64,000 nt of DNA from Lysobacter ciconiae (GTDB lineage: Bacteria; Pseudomonadota; Gammaproteobacteria; Xanthomonadales; Xanthomonadaceae): assembly GCF_015209725.1 (NCBI RefSeq), contig NZ_CP063656.1, positions 2,835,001-2,899,000 of the forward strand. Reading direction: 5' to 3'. The translations under genes and the position numbers were made by a program. Under the pieces are notes generated by a model. It made no database searches. It saw only the letters and a program-made list of their open reading frames with translations, and had not been told where the DNA came from. This document shows positions 17,110 through 26,572 of this stretch, piece by piece; the first letter of the stretch is position 1; each line of letters begins with the position of its first letter.

Positions 17110-19236
17110 GTGAGCGAACGACTTTATCGGTGCGCGCTGGCAGTGGCAGTCACCGCGGCTTTGGGCAGCATGCCCGTCCACGCCCAGCAGGCGACGGCGG
17201 CAGATGCCGGCAGCCAGGCGGTCCAGCTGGACAGCGTCAGCGTCACCGCGCAGCGCCGCGAGGAACAGGTCCAGGACACGCCGGTGGTGATCACCGTGCT
17301 CAACGCCGAGGAGCTCAAGCGCAAGCAGGTCTCCCGGGTCGATGACCTGAAGTTCCACGTGCCCAACATCACCATCGACCAGAACACCTCGACCAGCTCG
17401 GGCGCGAAGATCTTCCTGCGCGGCGTGGGCCAGGACGAATCCATGTTCACCGCCGACCCGGCGGTGGCGATCTACATCGACGATGTCTACATCCCGCGCC
17501 AGAACGGATCCATGTTCGACCTCTACGACGTGGAGCGCATCGAGGTTCTGCGTGGTCCCCAAGGCACCCTGTACGGCCGCAACGCCACCGGCGGCGCGAT
17601 CCGTTACATCACCCGCAAGCCCAAGGGCGACGAGCGGCTCGAGGTCGACGCCACGGTCGGCAACTACGGCCGCGCCGACATGCGGGTCATGTACAACACC
17701 CGCCTGGGCGAGACGCTCGACTTCTCCGCCGCGGCCCTGACCCGCAACCGTGACGGCTTCATCCACGAGCAGGTCAGCGGCAAGGACGTCAACGACAACA
17801 AGGTCAACGCCGCGCGCATCGGCTTCTCGATGCCGGTGGCGGAGAACTCCTACGCCTCCCTCAACATCGACCGCCTGCGCGAGCGTTCCACTCCCAGCTA
17901 CGCGGTGCCGGTCGCCATGGTGGATGGCAGGACCGTGCCGCGCCTGGAAAGCCTGTACACCACCCGCAGCGACCTGGTCGGCGGCATCAACGATCTGGAC
18001 CAGTTCGGCGCGGCGTTCACCTTCGAGACCTACTTCGACAACGTCCTGTGGCGCCATATCGCCCACTACCGCAGCATGGACAACCAGATCTACGTCGACG
18101 TGGACGGCACCGACCGCCTGCTCTACCACCTGATGCAGGACCAGGAGCAGAGCCAGCGGGGCTATGAAACCCAGCTGGTCTCGATCGGCGACGGTCCACT
18201 GACCTGGGTCGCCGGCGTGTTCGCCTTCCGCGAGAAGAACGACCAGCCGACCCGCAACGACATCTTCGGCATCGGCGGCGTCTACGACATCGCCCAGGAC
18301 ACCACCGCGCTGGCGGCCTACGCCCAGGCGACCTACGCGGTGAACGATCGTTTCAACCTCACCGCCGGTGGCCGCTTCAGCCACGAGAAAAAGGACCTGT
18401 CGGTGCTGGGCCGCAATCCCGCCGGCGATGAGACCTTCCAGGTCAACCGCCGCGGCCGCTGGTCCAAGCCGGACTGGAAGGTGATGGCCGATTACGAACT
18501 CACCGACAACGTGATGGGCTTCCTCACCGTGTCGACCGGCTTCAAGAGCGGCGGTTTCAACGGACGCGGCACGACACCGGCAACGATCACCCCGTTTGAC
18601 GAGGAGACCGTGCGCTCCTACGAGGCCGGCATCAAGAGCACGCTGTGGGACAACCGCGTGCGCCTGAACGCGACCTACTACCGCAACGACTACGGCGGCC
18701 TGCAGCTGTCGGCGATCGACCCCAACGGCGTGTACGTCACCACCAACGCCACCGGCGCGCTGATCCAGGGCATCGAACTGGAGGCCCAGGCCCAACTGAC
18801 CAAAAACTGGAACCTGAGCGCGAGCATCGGCACGATCGACGCCGAGTACCGCGACTACGCGGAGATCAACAAGGACAAATTCGAGGGCCGCGACCTGAAG
18901 CAGGCGCCGGAGATGCAGTGGCAGATCGGCACCACCTACGTGCAGCCGCTGGCCGCCGCGCAACTGGTGTTCAACGCCCAGGTCGCGCGCACCGACATGT
19001 TCTATCAGAACCAGGACCTGTCGGAGCTGATCAAGACCCCGGCCAACACCCAGGCGAGCGCAAGGATCGGCTATGAACCCACCGACGCGAACTGGTCGGT
19101 CGCCGTGTGGGGTCGCAACCTCACCAACACCCGGGTGTCCGCCGGTGGCTTTGATATTCCCGGGCTGGGCGTTGGCGTGATCTACCCGACCCTGCCGCGC
19201 ACCTACGGCATCGATTTCAACTACAAGTTCTGGTAA
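17110..19236 (+). CDS. TonB-dependent outer-membrane receptor
   Basis: An outer-membrane beta-barrel transporter of about 708 residues. I prefer the GTG at 17110 because GGAGG ends six bases before it and the protein then begins with a clean signal peptide (SERLYRCALAVAVTAALGS ... HAQQ); an in-frame ATG at 17092 has no obvious ribosome site. The TonB box region is followed by a plug domain (about 50-160, LRGVGQDESMF, IYIDDVYIPRQNG, VERIEVLRGPQGTLYGRNA) and a 22-strand barrel ending in the usual aromatic residue (YGIDFNYKFW). Sequence type is the siderophore/small-molecule group; here it probably imports the substrate of the island. Two kinds of operator-like site precede it and a terminator follows. 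Confidence 0.95.
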   Translation: MSERLYRCALAVAVTAALGSMPVHAQQATAADAGSQAVQLDSVSVTAQRREEQVQDTPVVITVLNAEELKRKQVSRVDDLKFHVPNITIDQNTSTSSGAKIFLRGVGQDESMFTADPAVAIYIDDVYIPRQNGSMFDLYDVERIEVLRGPQGTLYGRNATGGAIRYITRKPKGDERLEVDATVGNYGRADMRVMYNTRLGETLDFSAAALTRNRDGFIHEQVSGKDVNDNKVNAARIGFSMPVAENSYASLNIDRLRERSTPSYAVPVAMVDGRTVPRLESLYTTRSDLVGGINDLDQFGAAFTFETYFDNVLWRHIAHYRSMDNQIYVDVDGTDRLLYHLMQDQEQSQRGYETQLVSIGDGPLTWVAGVFAFREKNDQPTRNDIFGIGGVYDIAQDTTALAAYAQATYAVNDRFNLTAGGRFSHEKKDLSVLGRNPAGDETFQVNRRGRWSKPDWKVMADYELTDNVMGFLTVSTGFKSGGFNGRGTTPATITPFDEETVRSYEAGIKSTLWDNRVRLNATYYRNDYGGLQLSAIDPNGVYVTTNATGALIQGIELEAQAQLTKNWNLSASIGTIDAEYRDYAEINKDKFEGRDLKQAPEMQWQIGTTYVQPLAAAQLVFNAQVARTDMFYQNQDLSELIKTPANTQASARIGYEPTDANWSVAVWGRNLTNTRVSAGGFDIPGLGVGVIYPTLPRTYGIDFNYKFW

Positions 19237-19258
19237 CCGGCGCCCGATCCGCACCAAG

Positions 19259-19281
19259 AGGCCTGCACTGCAGGCCTTTTT
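19259..19281 (+). terminator. Rho-independent terminator of TonB receptor gene
   Basis: AGGCCTGCACTGCAGGCCT forms a perfect stem and is followed by a run of T (19277-19281). It ends just before AT-rich site C of the next promoter. Confidence 0.85.
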
Positions 19282-19285
19282 GGTA

Positions 19286-19305
19286 TATAGATATAACATT
19301 AGGAC
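19286..19305. promoter_or_regulatory. Shared AT-rich operator-like site, copy C
   Basis: TATAGATATAACATTAGGAC, 22 bp before the start of the aconitase-like gene. Compared with copy A it keeps TATAG-TATA-CATTA-G-C. Confidence 0.6.
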
Positions 19306-19327
19306 TTGAATAGCGGAGTGGACACGC

Positions 19328-20599
19328 GTGGCAGCAACTTTGGCCGAAAAGATCATCGCCCACGCCTGTCAGCGCGACAGCGTGAGCCCCGGGCAGATCG
19401 TCACCGCGTCGCTGGATCTGCTGATGATGCATGACTCCGGCGGCCCCCGGCGGGTCGCCTCGCGGCTGGAACAGCTCGGCGCGAAGGTGTGGGATCCCGA
19501 CAGGGTGGTGGTCGTCAGTGACCACTTCGTCCCTGCCACCGATCTGGAAAGCGCGGAGATCCTCGCCCTGACCCGGCGCTGGACGCAGCAAGCCGGGGTG
19601 CGCCACTACGACATGCTCGGCATCTGCCACGTGGTGCTGCAGGAAGGCGGCCACGTGCAGCCGGGAATGTTCTGCGTCGGCGGCGACTCGCACTCGCCCA
19701 GCGGCGGGGCGTATGGCGCGTTCATGATCGGCGTGGGCGCGACCGACATCACCGGTGCGCTGGTGACCGGCGAGCTGTGGCTGAAGGTGCCGCAGACGGT
19801 ACGCGTGAACTGGGACGGTGCGCTGGCCGACGGCGTCAGCGCCAAGGACATCATGCTGTACCTGTGCGCCACGCTGGGCATGGGCAACGAGAACCAGGCC
19901 TTCGAGTACGACGGCCCGGCGGTCCGCGCGATGTCGATGTCCGAGCGGATGGTGTTGTGCAACATGTCGGCCGAACTGGGCGCGGAAACCGGCATGGTTT
20001 CCGCCGACGAGAAAACGCTGGCGGCGCTGGTCGAAGCCGGCCGGCCGTTCACGGGCGACATCGCGCGCTGGCAAAGCGATTCCGAGGCTGCGTGCCTCGC
20101 CGAACACCACTACGACGCCGGCACGCTGGCACCGCAGATCGCCGCGCCGCACAGTCCCGCCAACAGCCGCGCGGTGACCGAGTACGAGCCGATCCACATC
20201 GACCAGGGCTACATCGGCGCCTGCACCGGCGCCAAGCTGTCCGACCTGCACATGGCCGCCAAGGTCCTCAAAGGCCGCAAGATCGCCAGCAACACCCGGC
20301 TGCTGATCGCCCCGGCGTCGGTGGCGATGACGCGCCAGGCGGCCGCCGACGGCACCTTGGAGATCCTGACCGAAGCCGGCGCGATCATGCTGCCGACGGG
20401 CTGCGGCGCGTGCGCGGGCATGGGTGCCGGCATGTACTCGGCCGGGGAAGTCGGACTGTCCACCACCGCGCGCAACTTCAAGGGCCGCATGGGCTCGGCG
20501 CAGGCGCAGGTCTACCTGGGTTCGCCCTACAGCGTGGCGGCCGGCGCGGTGAAGGGCTACCTCTGCGACCCGCGCGAACTGCTGGCGGAACCGGCGTGA
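19328..20599 (+). CDS. Aconitase/3-isopropylmalate dehydratase-like large subunit
   Basis: A 423-residue protein of the LeuC/HacA branch of the aconitase superfamily, GTG start at 19328 with GGAG upstream. All three 4Fe-4S cluster cysteines expected for aconitases are present: one in YIGACTGAKLSDL and two in PTGCGACAGMG. The substrate loop reads GGDSHSPSGGAYGAF, closer to aconitase (DSHTPNGG) than to LeuC (DSHTSTHG). With the next gene it should form a heterodimeric hydro-lyase isomerising a hydroxy-di- or tricarboxylic acid. Not part of a leucine operon here, so a catabolic role is more likely. Confidence 0.88.
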   Translation: MAATLAEKIIAHACQRDSVSPGQIVTASLDLLMMHDSGGPRRVASRLEQLGAKVWDPDRVVVVSDHFVPATDLESAEILALTRRWTQQAGVRHYDMLGICHVVLQEGGHVQPGMFCVGGDSHSPSGGAYGAFMIGVGATDITGALVTGELWLKVPQTVRVNWDGALADGVSAKDIMLYLCATLGMGNENQAFEYDGPAVRAMSMSERMVLCNMSAELGAETGMVSADEKTLAALVEAGRPFTGDIARWQSDSEAACLAEHHYDAGTLAPQIAAPHSPANSRAVTEYEPIHIDQGYIGACTGAKLSDLHMAAKVLKGRKIASNTRLLIAPASVAMTRQAAADGTLEILTEAGAIMLPTGCGACAGMGAGMYSAGEVGLSTTARNFKGRMGSAQAQVYLGSPYSVAAGAVKGYLCDPRELLAEPA

Positions 20600-20638
20600 T
20601 GGCCGCAGATGCGAAAACCCCGCCCCACGGAGCACGCC

Positions 20639-21250
20639 ATGACCGCTGACACCACGCCCGACAAGCCCGTCGACATGCGGACCACCGACCTCCCTCCCGC
20701 CGCGGCCAGCGCGCTGAGCCGGCGTGGCCGCGCGTTCGTGTTCGGCGACAACATCGACACCGACCTGCTCGCCCCGGGCCCGTATATGCGCGAGTCGCCC
20801 GACGTGCTGGCCAGCCACTGCCTGGAAGCGATCGACCCGGACTTTGCCAGTGACGTGCAGCGCGGCGACATCGTGGTGGGCGGCAAGTCCTTCGGCATCG
20901 GTTCCTCGCGCGAGCAGGCGGTGCAATCGCTGGTGGTGCTGGGCGTCGGCGCGATCGTCGCCACCTCGTTTGCGCGGATCTTCTACCGCAACGCGCTGAA
21001 TTTCGGCCTGCCCGCCCTCACCTGCCCCGACCTTCAGGCCGAGCGCGGTGACGATGTGGAAGTGCGGCCGCAGGAAGGCCTGGTGATCAACCACACCACC
21101 GGCAAGCAGTACCAGTGCGAGAGCATTCCGCCCGAGCTGATGGAGATCGTCAATGTCGGGGGCCTGATGCCGTGGCTGGCGCGGAAACTGGCCCCCGATG
21201 CGAAGGCGGCCGCCGCCGGTGGCGATGCGTCCCCCGGTGATCCGGGTTGA
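20639..21250 (+). CDS. Aconitase/3-isopropylmalate dehydratase-like small subunit
   Basis: A 203-residue swivel-domain subunit. Start at ATG 20639. Family motifs: FGDNIDTDLLAPG (substrate region near residue 38) and GGKSFGIGSSREQA (about 82-95), the small-subunit signature of LeuD/HacB proteins. It follows the large subunit by 39 bp, consistent with a two-subunit enzyme. The C-terminal extension of about 20 residues rich in Ala/Gly/Asp is not typical. Confidence 0.9.
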   Translation: MTADTTPDKPVDMRTTDLPPAAASALSRRGRAFVFGDNIDTDLLAPGPYMRESPDVLASHCLEAIDPDFASDVQRGDIVVGGKSFGIGSSREQAVQSLVVLGVGAIVATSFARIFYRNALNFGLPALTCPDLQAERGDDVEVRPQEGLVINHTTGKQYQCESIPPELMEIVNVGGLMPWLARKLAPDAKAAAAGGDASPGDPG

Positions 21251-22203
21251 GCGCGGTTGACCCGTCCGCGCTGAAGCTCCGTGGCGACGGCATCCTCCAC
21301 GTAACGCTGATTGCGCCGGATCTTGATGCCGCGTGCACAGCCTACGGCGACCAACTGGGGCTGACCGTTGCCGCTCTGCAGTCGCTCGAAAGTGAGCTTG
21401 CGGCGGTGCTCGGACTGGTCGATCTTGCCGGTGCGCCCGTGGCCTGGCTCGCAAACCCGGCCGGCGAAGCCGTCCTGCGACTGGTGGAAGACCCGCAGGC
21501 GCGCCAGCTGGAACCGATGTTCCGACACGGCTGGCTGTCGCTGGAGGTCCTCGTCGCCGACGTCGATGCGTTGGTGGCCGACCTGCGCCCGCCCTTCCGC
21601 ATGCTGCGCCCGCCGGCCGACCTGGAACTGAGCCCGGCGATCCGCGCCAGCCAGGTCTTGGGGCCGTGTGGGGAAATGCTCTACCTGACCAGCATCAAGG
21701 CGCCGGTACCACCGTTTGACCTGCCGATGAGCGATGAGCGGATCTCACACACCTTCATCGGCGTGATGTCCACGCCCGACCGCGACGCCTCGCAGGCCGC
21801 GTGGGCGGCGCTGGCCCGCCACCCCGGGTGGGCATTCGAGACCAGGATCACCGTGCTCAACGACGCCTTCGGGCGGGATCTCGGCGACCGCTACCCCGTT
21901 GCGGTGGTCGCGCTGCCCGGGCAGTGCATGGTGGAGATCGACGAGGTGAAACTGCCTGACGATTCCGGCCTGGAGGAGGCGCGCGAAGCCGCGACAGGTT
22001 CCGACGAGCCCTCCGTTGATCCAATGGATGCGGAGCGCCGGTTTGCCGGCCAGCACAGCATCGCCCTGCGACTGGCGGCACTTCCCGTAGGCCTTGCCTC
22101 GGCCGGCTGGAACTTGATCGGCGATGTCCAACTCGGCGCTGCGCGCCATGTAGGACTGGTCGGTCCGGCAGGCGAGCACGTGCAGTTGATTCTGGACTGC
22201 TGA
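21247..22203 (+). CDS. VOC/glyoxalase-like two-domain protein
   Basis: A 318-residue protein beginning at TTG 21247, which overlaps the stop codon of the previous gene (TTGA), so translation is probably coupled. The N-terminal half (ILHVTLIAPDLDAACTAYGDQLGL) and the HGWLSLEVLVADVDALVADL segment fit the paired beta-alpha-beta-beta-beta modules of the vicinal-oxygen-chelate fold. A second half (about 165-318) appears to be a further VOC module. Reaction unknown; VOC proteins include isomerases, dioxygenases and epimerases. Last gene of the aconitase-like operon. Confidence 0.75.
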   Translation: MSAVDPSALKLRGDGILHVTLIAPDLDAACTAYGDQLGLTVAALQSLESELAAVLGLVDLAGAPVAWLANPAGEAVLRLVEDPQARQLEPMFRHGWLSLEVLVADVDALVADLRPPFRMLRPPADLELSPAIRASQVLGPCGEMLYLTSIKAPVPPFDLPMSDERISHTFIGVMSTPDRDASQAAWAALARHPGWAFETRITVLNDAFGRDLGDRYPVAVVALPGQCMVEIDEVKLPDDSGLEEAREAATGSDEPSVDPMDAERRFAGQHSIALRLAALPVGLASAGWNLIGDVQLGAARHVGLVGPAGEHVQLILDC

Positions 22204-22240
22204 CGCGCCGCAGCGGATCGCCACACTCCAGCTACACGGG

Positions 22241-22417
22241 TCAGCCGGGCCTTTTGCTCACCAGCATCGCCAGAAACGGGGTGGCGATCGCAACGCCGAC
22301 CCCAACCCCCAGACCGACGTTGTGAAAAACGGCGCCAATCACGACACCGATCCCGCCCCCCAGAGAAAGCGCGAGCGCCAGCGCCTGCGGATGACTCAGC
22401 TTTGTCTTGCTTTGCAT
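22241..22417 (-). CDS. Small glycine-rich membrane protein
   Basis: A 58-residue ORF, ATG at 22417 preceded by GGAGAGG, TGA at 22241-22243. After a polar N-terminus (MQSKTKLSHPQAL) nearly the whole chain is hydrophobic with glycine-zipper spacing (SLGGGIGVVIGAVF, VGLGVGVGVAIATPFLAML) and it ends SKRPG. Likely one hairpin of two helices. Family not recognised. It fills the gap between two convergent catabolic operons. Confidence 0.6.
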   Translation of the reverse strand: MQSKTKLSHPQALALALSLGGGIGVVIGAVFHNVGLGVGVGVAIATPFLAMLVSKRPG

Positions 22418-22505
22418 ATCCCACCTCTCCCTGTGGCGTCAGACACGAATATCCACGGCTTGGACGGATGGTGCAAACACGGACGGTGCGCCGCAAAAGG
22501 AGCGA

Positions 22506-23765
22506 TCAGTCATTCTTGCCTGAGAACTTCCCGGCCGCCGAAAGACCAACCACACCGGCACTGTCCAAAGCCGCCAACTCGACAGCATCCAGCCCGAGCA
22601 GCTCACCCAGGACCGCGCCGGTGTGCTCGCCCAGTCCGGGAGCGGCGTGGCCATAGGCGATCGGTGTGGACGAAAACCGCACCGGGTTGGCGACGCCCGG
22701 TACATGGCCGGCGGTGGGATGCGGCAGTTCGATGCGCATGCCGCGCGCCTGCACCTGCGGGTCGTCGAAGACCTGGTCGATGCGATTCACCGGCGCGCAT
22801 GGCACGGTGGCGCGCTCCAACTCGGCCAGCCAATGCGCGCTCGGTTGCGCCGCCAGACGTTGCTCCAGATACGGCACCAAGCGGTCGCGGTTGGCGACGC
22901 GGGCGGCGTTGGTGGCGTAGCGCGGATCGGTCACCAGTTCCGGATCACCGAGGACCTCGCAGAAGCGCGCGAACTGGCCGTCATTGCCGACGGCGAGCAT
23001 GAAGTAGCCGTCCGCGGTCGGCATCACCTGGTAGGGGACGATGTTGGGGTGGGCGCTGCCTTGGCGCTGCGGCACCTCGCCGCCGACCAGGTAGTTGGAC
23101 GCCTGGTTGGCCAGCCATGCGACCTGCGTATCGAGCAGGGCCAGGTCGATGTGCTGGCCTTCGCCGTGGCGCTCGGCGTGGCGCAACGCGGCCAGGATCG
23201 CCGACACGGCGTACATGCCGGTCATCAGGTCGGTCGCGGCGACGCCGACTTTCTGCGGCACGCCGCCGGGCGAACCTTCAGGCTCGCCGGTGATACTCAT
23301 CAGGCCGCCGATCGCCTGGATCGCGGCGTCGTAGCCGGCGCGCTTGGCATACGGACCGGTCTGGCCGAAACCGGTGATCGAGCAGTACACCACCTTGGGA
23401 TTGATTGCCTTGAGGCTGGCGTAGTCGAGCCCGTACTTGGCCAGTCCGCCGACCTTGTAGTTCTCCACCAGGATGTCGCAATGCCGGGCCATCTCGCGGA
23501 TCAGGCGCTGGCCTTCCTGGCCGGTGAAGTCGATCGCCACCGAGCGCTTGCCGCGGTTGGCGCACAGGTAATAAGCCGACTCCGCGGTGGGCTGCCCATT
23601 GGCGTCGTGCAGCCACGGCGGCCCCCAGCCACGGGTGTCGTCGCCGCCTTCGGGGCGTTCGACCTTGATCACATCGGCGCCGAAATCGGCCAGCACCTGG
23701 GTCGCCCAAGGGCCGGCAAGGATGCGGGAGAGGTCGAGGACGCGCACGCCATCCAGGGGTTTCAT
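22506..23765 (-). CDS. CaiB/BaiF-type (class III) CoA-transferase
   Basis: A 419-residue protein from ATG 23765. The N-terminus GVRVLDLSRILAGPWATQVLADFGADVIKVE is classic (shown in part: LDLSRILAGPWATQ), and the catalytic Asp lies in GYDAAIQAIGGLMSITG. Enzymes of this family move CoA from one acyl group to a free acid, such as formate, carnitine, mesaconate or bile acids. The start overlaps the amidase stop (ATGA). It is the last gene of the five-gene minus-strand operon 29324-22506, suggesting activation of the acid released by the amidase. Confidence 0.93.
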   Translation of the reverse strand: MKPLDGVRVLDLSRILAGPWATQVLADFGADVIKVERPEGGDDTRGWGPPWLHDANGQPTAESAYYLCANRGKRSVAIDFTGQEGQRLIREMARHCDILVENYKVGGLAKYGLDYASLKAINPKVVYCSITGFGQTGPYAKRAGYDAAIQAIGGLMSITGEPEGSPGGVPQKVGVAATDLMTGMYAVSAILAALRHAERHGEGQHIDLALLDTQVAWLANQASNYLVGGEVPQRQGSAHPNIVPYQVMPTADGYFMLAVGNDGQFARFCEVLGDPELVTDPRYATNAARVANRDRLVPYLEQRLAAQPSAHWLAELERATVPCAPVNRIDQVFDDPQVQARGMRIELPHPTAGHVPGVANPVRFSSTPIAYGHAAPGLGEHTGAVLGELLGLDAVELAALDSAGVVGLSAAGKFSGKND

Positions 23766-25159
23766 CGCGGCCACCAGTCGTTGCAGGCTTGGGGGAGCGA
23801 GGGTTGCCAGCCGATGGCCTGCTGGAACGCTTCGGCCAGTGCGATCAGGGACCACTCGTCGCCAATGTCGCCGACCAGCTGCAGGCCCAACGGCAGTTCG
23901 CCCGCGCCCACCGACAGCGGCACCGACAGCGCGGGGTTGCCGGCGAAGTTGGCGTAGCCGGTGAGGTCGGCCTGGTTGGCTGGCGTGTCGGTATCGAAGC
24001 TGAAAGCGCGCTGCGGCGTGGTCGGCATCACCAGCACGTCGCACTTCGCCAGCCACTGCTGCAGCTGCACCTGGGCCCGGTCGAGCACGCGGATTGCGTC
24101 GACCAGATCACTGGCCGACTTGCGCTCGGCGTAGGCCATCAACTTCTGTAGCAGCGGCGAGAACCGCTCGCGTTGCTGCTCCCAATCGTCGGCGTGCTCG
24201 ATCAGCATTTCCGCCTCGCACACCAGCAGGCCGGCACGGCGCGAATGGCCGGGCGAGACGTCGGGCGCAGGCAGGTCCACCCGCTGGTGGCCCAGACCGA
24301 GCAGCGTCTGCAGTCCGCCCTCGAAAGCCTCGGCAATGCCGGGATCCCACTCCACGGTGTCGCCGAAATCCACCACCCCCAGCCGCAGCGGACCGGCCGC
24401 CGCGGGCGCAAAGTGGATCGCGCGCGACTGTGCACTGGCCGGATCGAAGCCGGCCAGCACCGGCAGCAGCAAATGCAGGTCGCGCGCCGAACGCGCCAGC
24501 GGCCCGATGTGGTCGAGCCGATGGCTGAGCGCCACCGTGCCGCGTGTGCTGATCGCGCCCCGGCTGGGTTTGAGACCGACCACGCCGCAGTAGCTGGCCG
24601 GGATGCGCACCGAGCCCATGCTGTCGGTTCCGAGCGCCGCGCTGCACAGCCCGGCCGCGACCGCCGCGCCGCTGCCGCCGCTGGAACCGCCCGGGGTGAA
24701 GCCGGGACGGTGCGGGTTGTGGCAGGCGCCGAAGTGCGGGTTGTTGTTGTCCGCACCCAGTGCCGCCTCGTGCATGTTGAGCTTGCCAACGATGACCGTG
24801 CCGGCCTCGCGCAGGCGCGCTACGGCCGGACTGTCGGCGTCGGCCGGGGCGTTGTCGCGGCGGGTCGCCATGCCGGCGGTGGTAATCAACCCGGCCGCGT
24901 CGATGTTGTCCTTGATCGCCACCGGCACGCCTTCCAGTGCGCGCGCTGTGCCGGCCCTGCGGCGCGCATCGGACGCGTCCGCGGCGCGACGGGCGCTCTC
25001 CGCGTCCACCGCCAGGTAGCTGTTGAGCACGGGCTGGCTGGCATCGATCGCCGCCAGCTGCTGCTCCAGCAGGTCGCGGCAGCTGAGCTCGCCGCGCTCC
25101 AGCCGGGCCAGCTGCGATGTCATGTCCTCGCCCAGCAGGGCGGCGTCGATGCGGCTCAT
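23762..25159 (-). CDS. Amidase-signature family amidohydrolase
   Basis: A 465-residue amidase. The Ser-cisSer-Lys triad is visible: Lys in GVPVAIKDNID (about residue 82), the cis-Ser in GGSSGGSGAAVAAG (about 155-160) and the nucleophile Ser in GTDSMGSVRIPAS. The usual GTDTGGS appears as GTDSMGS, a small change next to the nucleophile. It would hydrolyse an amide to acid plus ammonia. Coupled by overlap to the CoA-transferase downstream and 12 bp from the ligase upstream. Confidence 0.93.
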   Translation of the reverse strand: MSRIDAALLGEDMTSQLARLERGELSCRDLLEQQLAAIDASQPVLNSYLAVDAESARRAADASDARRRAGTARALEGVPVAIKDNIDAAGLITTAGMATRRDNAPADADSPAVARLREAGTVIVGKLNMHEAALGADNNNPHFGACHNPHRPGFTPGGSSGGSGAAVAAGLCSAALGTDSMGSVRIPASYCGVVGLKPSRGAISTRGTVALSHRLDHIGPLARSARDLHLLLPVLAGFDPASAQSRAIHFAPAAAGPLRLGVVDFGDTVEWDPGIAEAFEGGLQTLLGLGHQRVDLPAPDVSPGHSRRAGLLVCEAEMLIEHADDWEQQRERFSPLLQKLMAYAERKSASDLVDAIRVLDRAQVQLQQWLAKCDVLVMPTTPQRAFSFDTDTPANQADLTGYANFAGNPALSVPLSVGAGELPLGLQLVGDIGDEWSLIALAEAFQQAIGWQPSLPQACNDWWPR

Positions 25160-25171
25160 GGCGTCGGACTC

Positions 25172-26572
25172 TTACTCGAAGCGCTTGTCGATCAGGCGGA
25201 TGGGCTTCTGCCGCGTTTCCATGCCGGTCAGCGGCGCCAGCGCGCCCGGCTCGGCCAGCACGACGCTGACATCCACGCCCAGGCGCATGCGCAGCAGGGC
25301 GGCAAACGCGGCGGCGAGCTGGGCGTCGGTCGTCTCGCCCTTGACCTCGATGTGCACGGCCAGGTCGTCGCGGCCGGCGGCATCGCGGGTGGTCACGCAG
25401 ATGAATTCACCGGCAAACCCGGCGTGTTCCTCGAGGATCGGCGCCATCGCCTGCGGGAACACGTTGATGCCGCGCACCTTGACCATGTTGTCGCTGCGGC
25501 CAAGGAAGCCCTCGATCCGGCGCAGGTTGATGCCCAGCGAGGACGGCGTGGTCAGCACCCGGGTCACGTCGTGGGTGTTGAAGCGGATGATCGGGTAGAT
25601 GTCGTCCTTGTACAGGCAGGTCACGACCATGTCGCCGGTCTCGCCGTCGGCGACCGGCTTGCCGTCGTCCACGCCGAGGACCTCGACGTACTGGGCGTCC
25701 TCCATCAGGTACAGGCCGTCCTGGTCCGGACCCTGGCCGGCAATCGCGCCGGTGTCGCCCACGCCGTACCAGTCATACAGCTGCGCCCCACCCCAGGCCT
25801 TGGACAGCGACTCGCGCGACTCGCGGCCCAGGTGGCCGGAGATCATCCGGATCGGGATGTCCCTGCCCGGCTCCACGCCCTGCTCGCGGGCGACGTCGGC
25901 CAGCTTCTTGATGTAGTCGGCAAAGCCGACGATCACGGTCGCGCCCATGTCGCGCATCAGGTTGACCTGCTGCACCGAGCGCATCTCGATGCCGGTGCCG
26001 GCCGAGCAGAACAGCGCCTGGGTGAAGTGGTTCACGGCCTCGCGGATGTAGTGGCCGCCGTTGATCATGCCGTGGCCGTAGACCGAATGGACGACGTCGC
26101 CGGCCTGCATGCCCTGCCAGCGATACAGGCGCGCCAGCAGCAGGTTCTGCACCTCGCGGCTGTGCGGGCTGAACAGCAGCGGCTGCGGCCGGCCGGTGGT
26201 GCCACTGGTGGTGTGGAACACCAGCGGCGTGTCGCCGGCGGCGGTGCCGTCGCGCCAGCCGTGGAAATCGCCCAGCGGCGGCTTGGCTTCCACCGAGGCC
26301 ATGATCTCGTGCTTGCCATAGACCGGCAGTTTGGTGATGTCGACCAGGCCGGTGATGTCGCCGGGCTCCAGGCCCGCATCGCCCCACAGGCGCCGATAGA
26401 ACGGGATCTGCCAGGCGCGCGCGACGCAGCGCCGGAAGCGCGCGTCCTGCTCGGCGAACAGCTCGTCGCGGCTGATGCGGCTGAAGCGATCGGTGAAGGC
26501 CTGGTCCAGCGGGTACTCGGCCAGCAGTTTGTTGACGTCGAAGGATTCGAAATAGGTCGCGTGGGTGGTCAT
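25172..26572 (-). CDS. Phenylacetate-CoA ligase (PaaK)-like AMP-forming ligase
   Basis: A 466-residue adenylate-forming enzyme. The ATP loop HTTSGTTGRPQPLLF, the YDWYGVGDTG motif and the C-terminal hinge LRRIEGFLGRSDNMVKVRG are all present as in PaaK. It would activate an aromatic or other carboxylic acid with ATP and CoA. Not in a paa cluster here (no paaA-E or paaZ), so the substrate is probably not phenylacetate. Its start overlaps the stop of the upstream MmgE/PrpD gene by 4 bp. Confidence 0.92.
   Translation of the reverse strand: MTTHATYFESFDVNKLLAEYPLDQAFTDRFSRISRDELFAEQDARFRRCVARAWQIPFYRRLWGDAGLEPGDITGLVDITKLPVYGKHEIMASVEAKPPLGDFHGWRDGTAAGDTPLVFHTTSGTTGRPQPLLFSPHSREVQNLLLARLYRWQGMQAGDVVHSVYGHGMINGGHYIREAVNHFTQALFCSAGTGIEMRSVQQVNLMRDMGATVIVGFADYIKKLADVAREQGVEPGRDIPIRMISGHLGRESRESLSKAWGGAQLYDWYGVGDTGAIAGQGPDQDGLYLMEDAQYVEVLGVDDGKPVADGETGDMVVTCLYKDDIYPIIRFNTHDVTRVLTTPSSLGINLRRIEGFLGRSDNMVKVRGINVFPQAMAPILEEHAGFAGEFICVTTRDAAGRDDLAVHIEVKGETTDAQLAAAFAALLRMRLGVDVSVVLAEPGALAPLTGMETRQKPIRLIDKRFE

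Noticed and set aside
17089..19356. Minus-strand ORF covering the TonB receptor gene
   Set aside because: Shadow of the receptor gene, which has clear plug and barrel motifs on the plus strand.
19328..20599. Apparent loss of a cluster cysteine in the aconitase-like large subunit (GGDSHSPSGG instead of CGDSHT)
   Set aside because: The Fe-S ligands of aconitases are the Cys in GxCT and the CxxC pair; all three are present (GACTG, CGAC).
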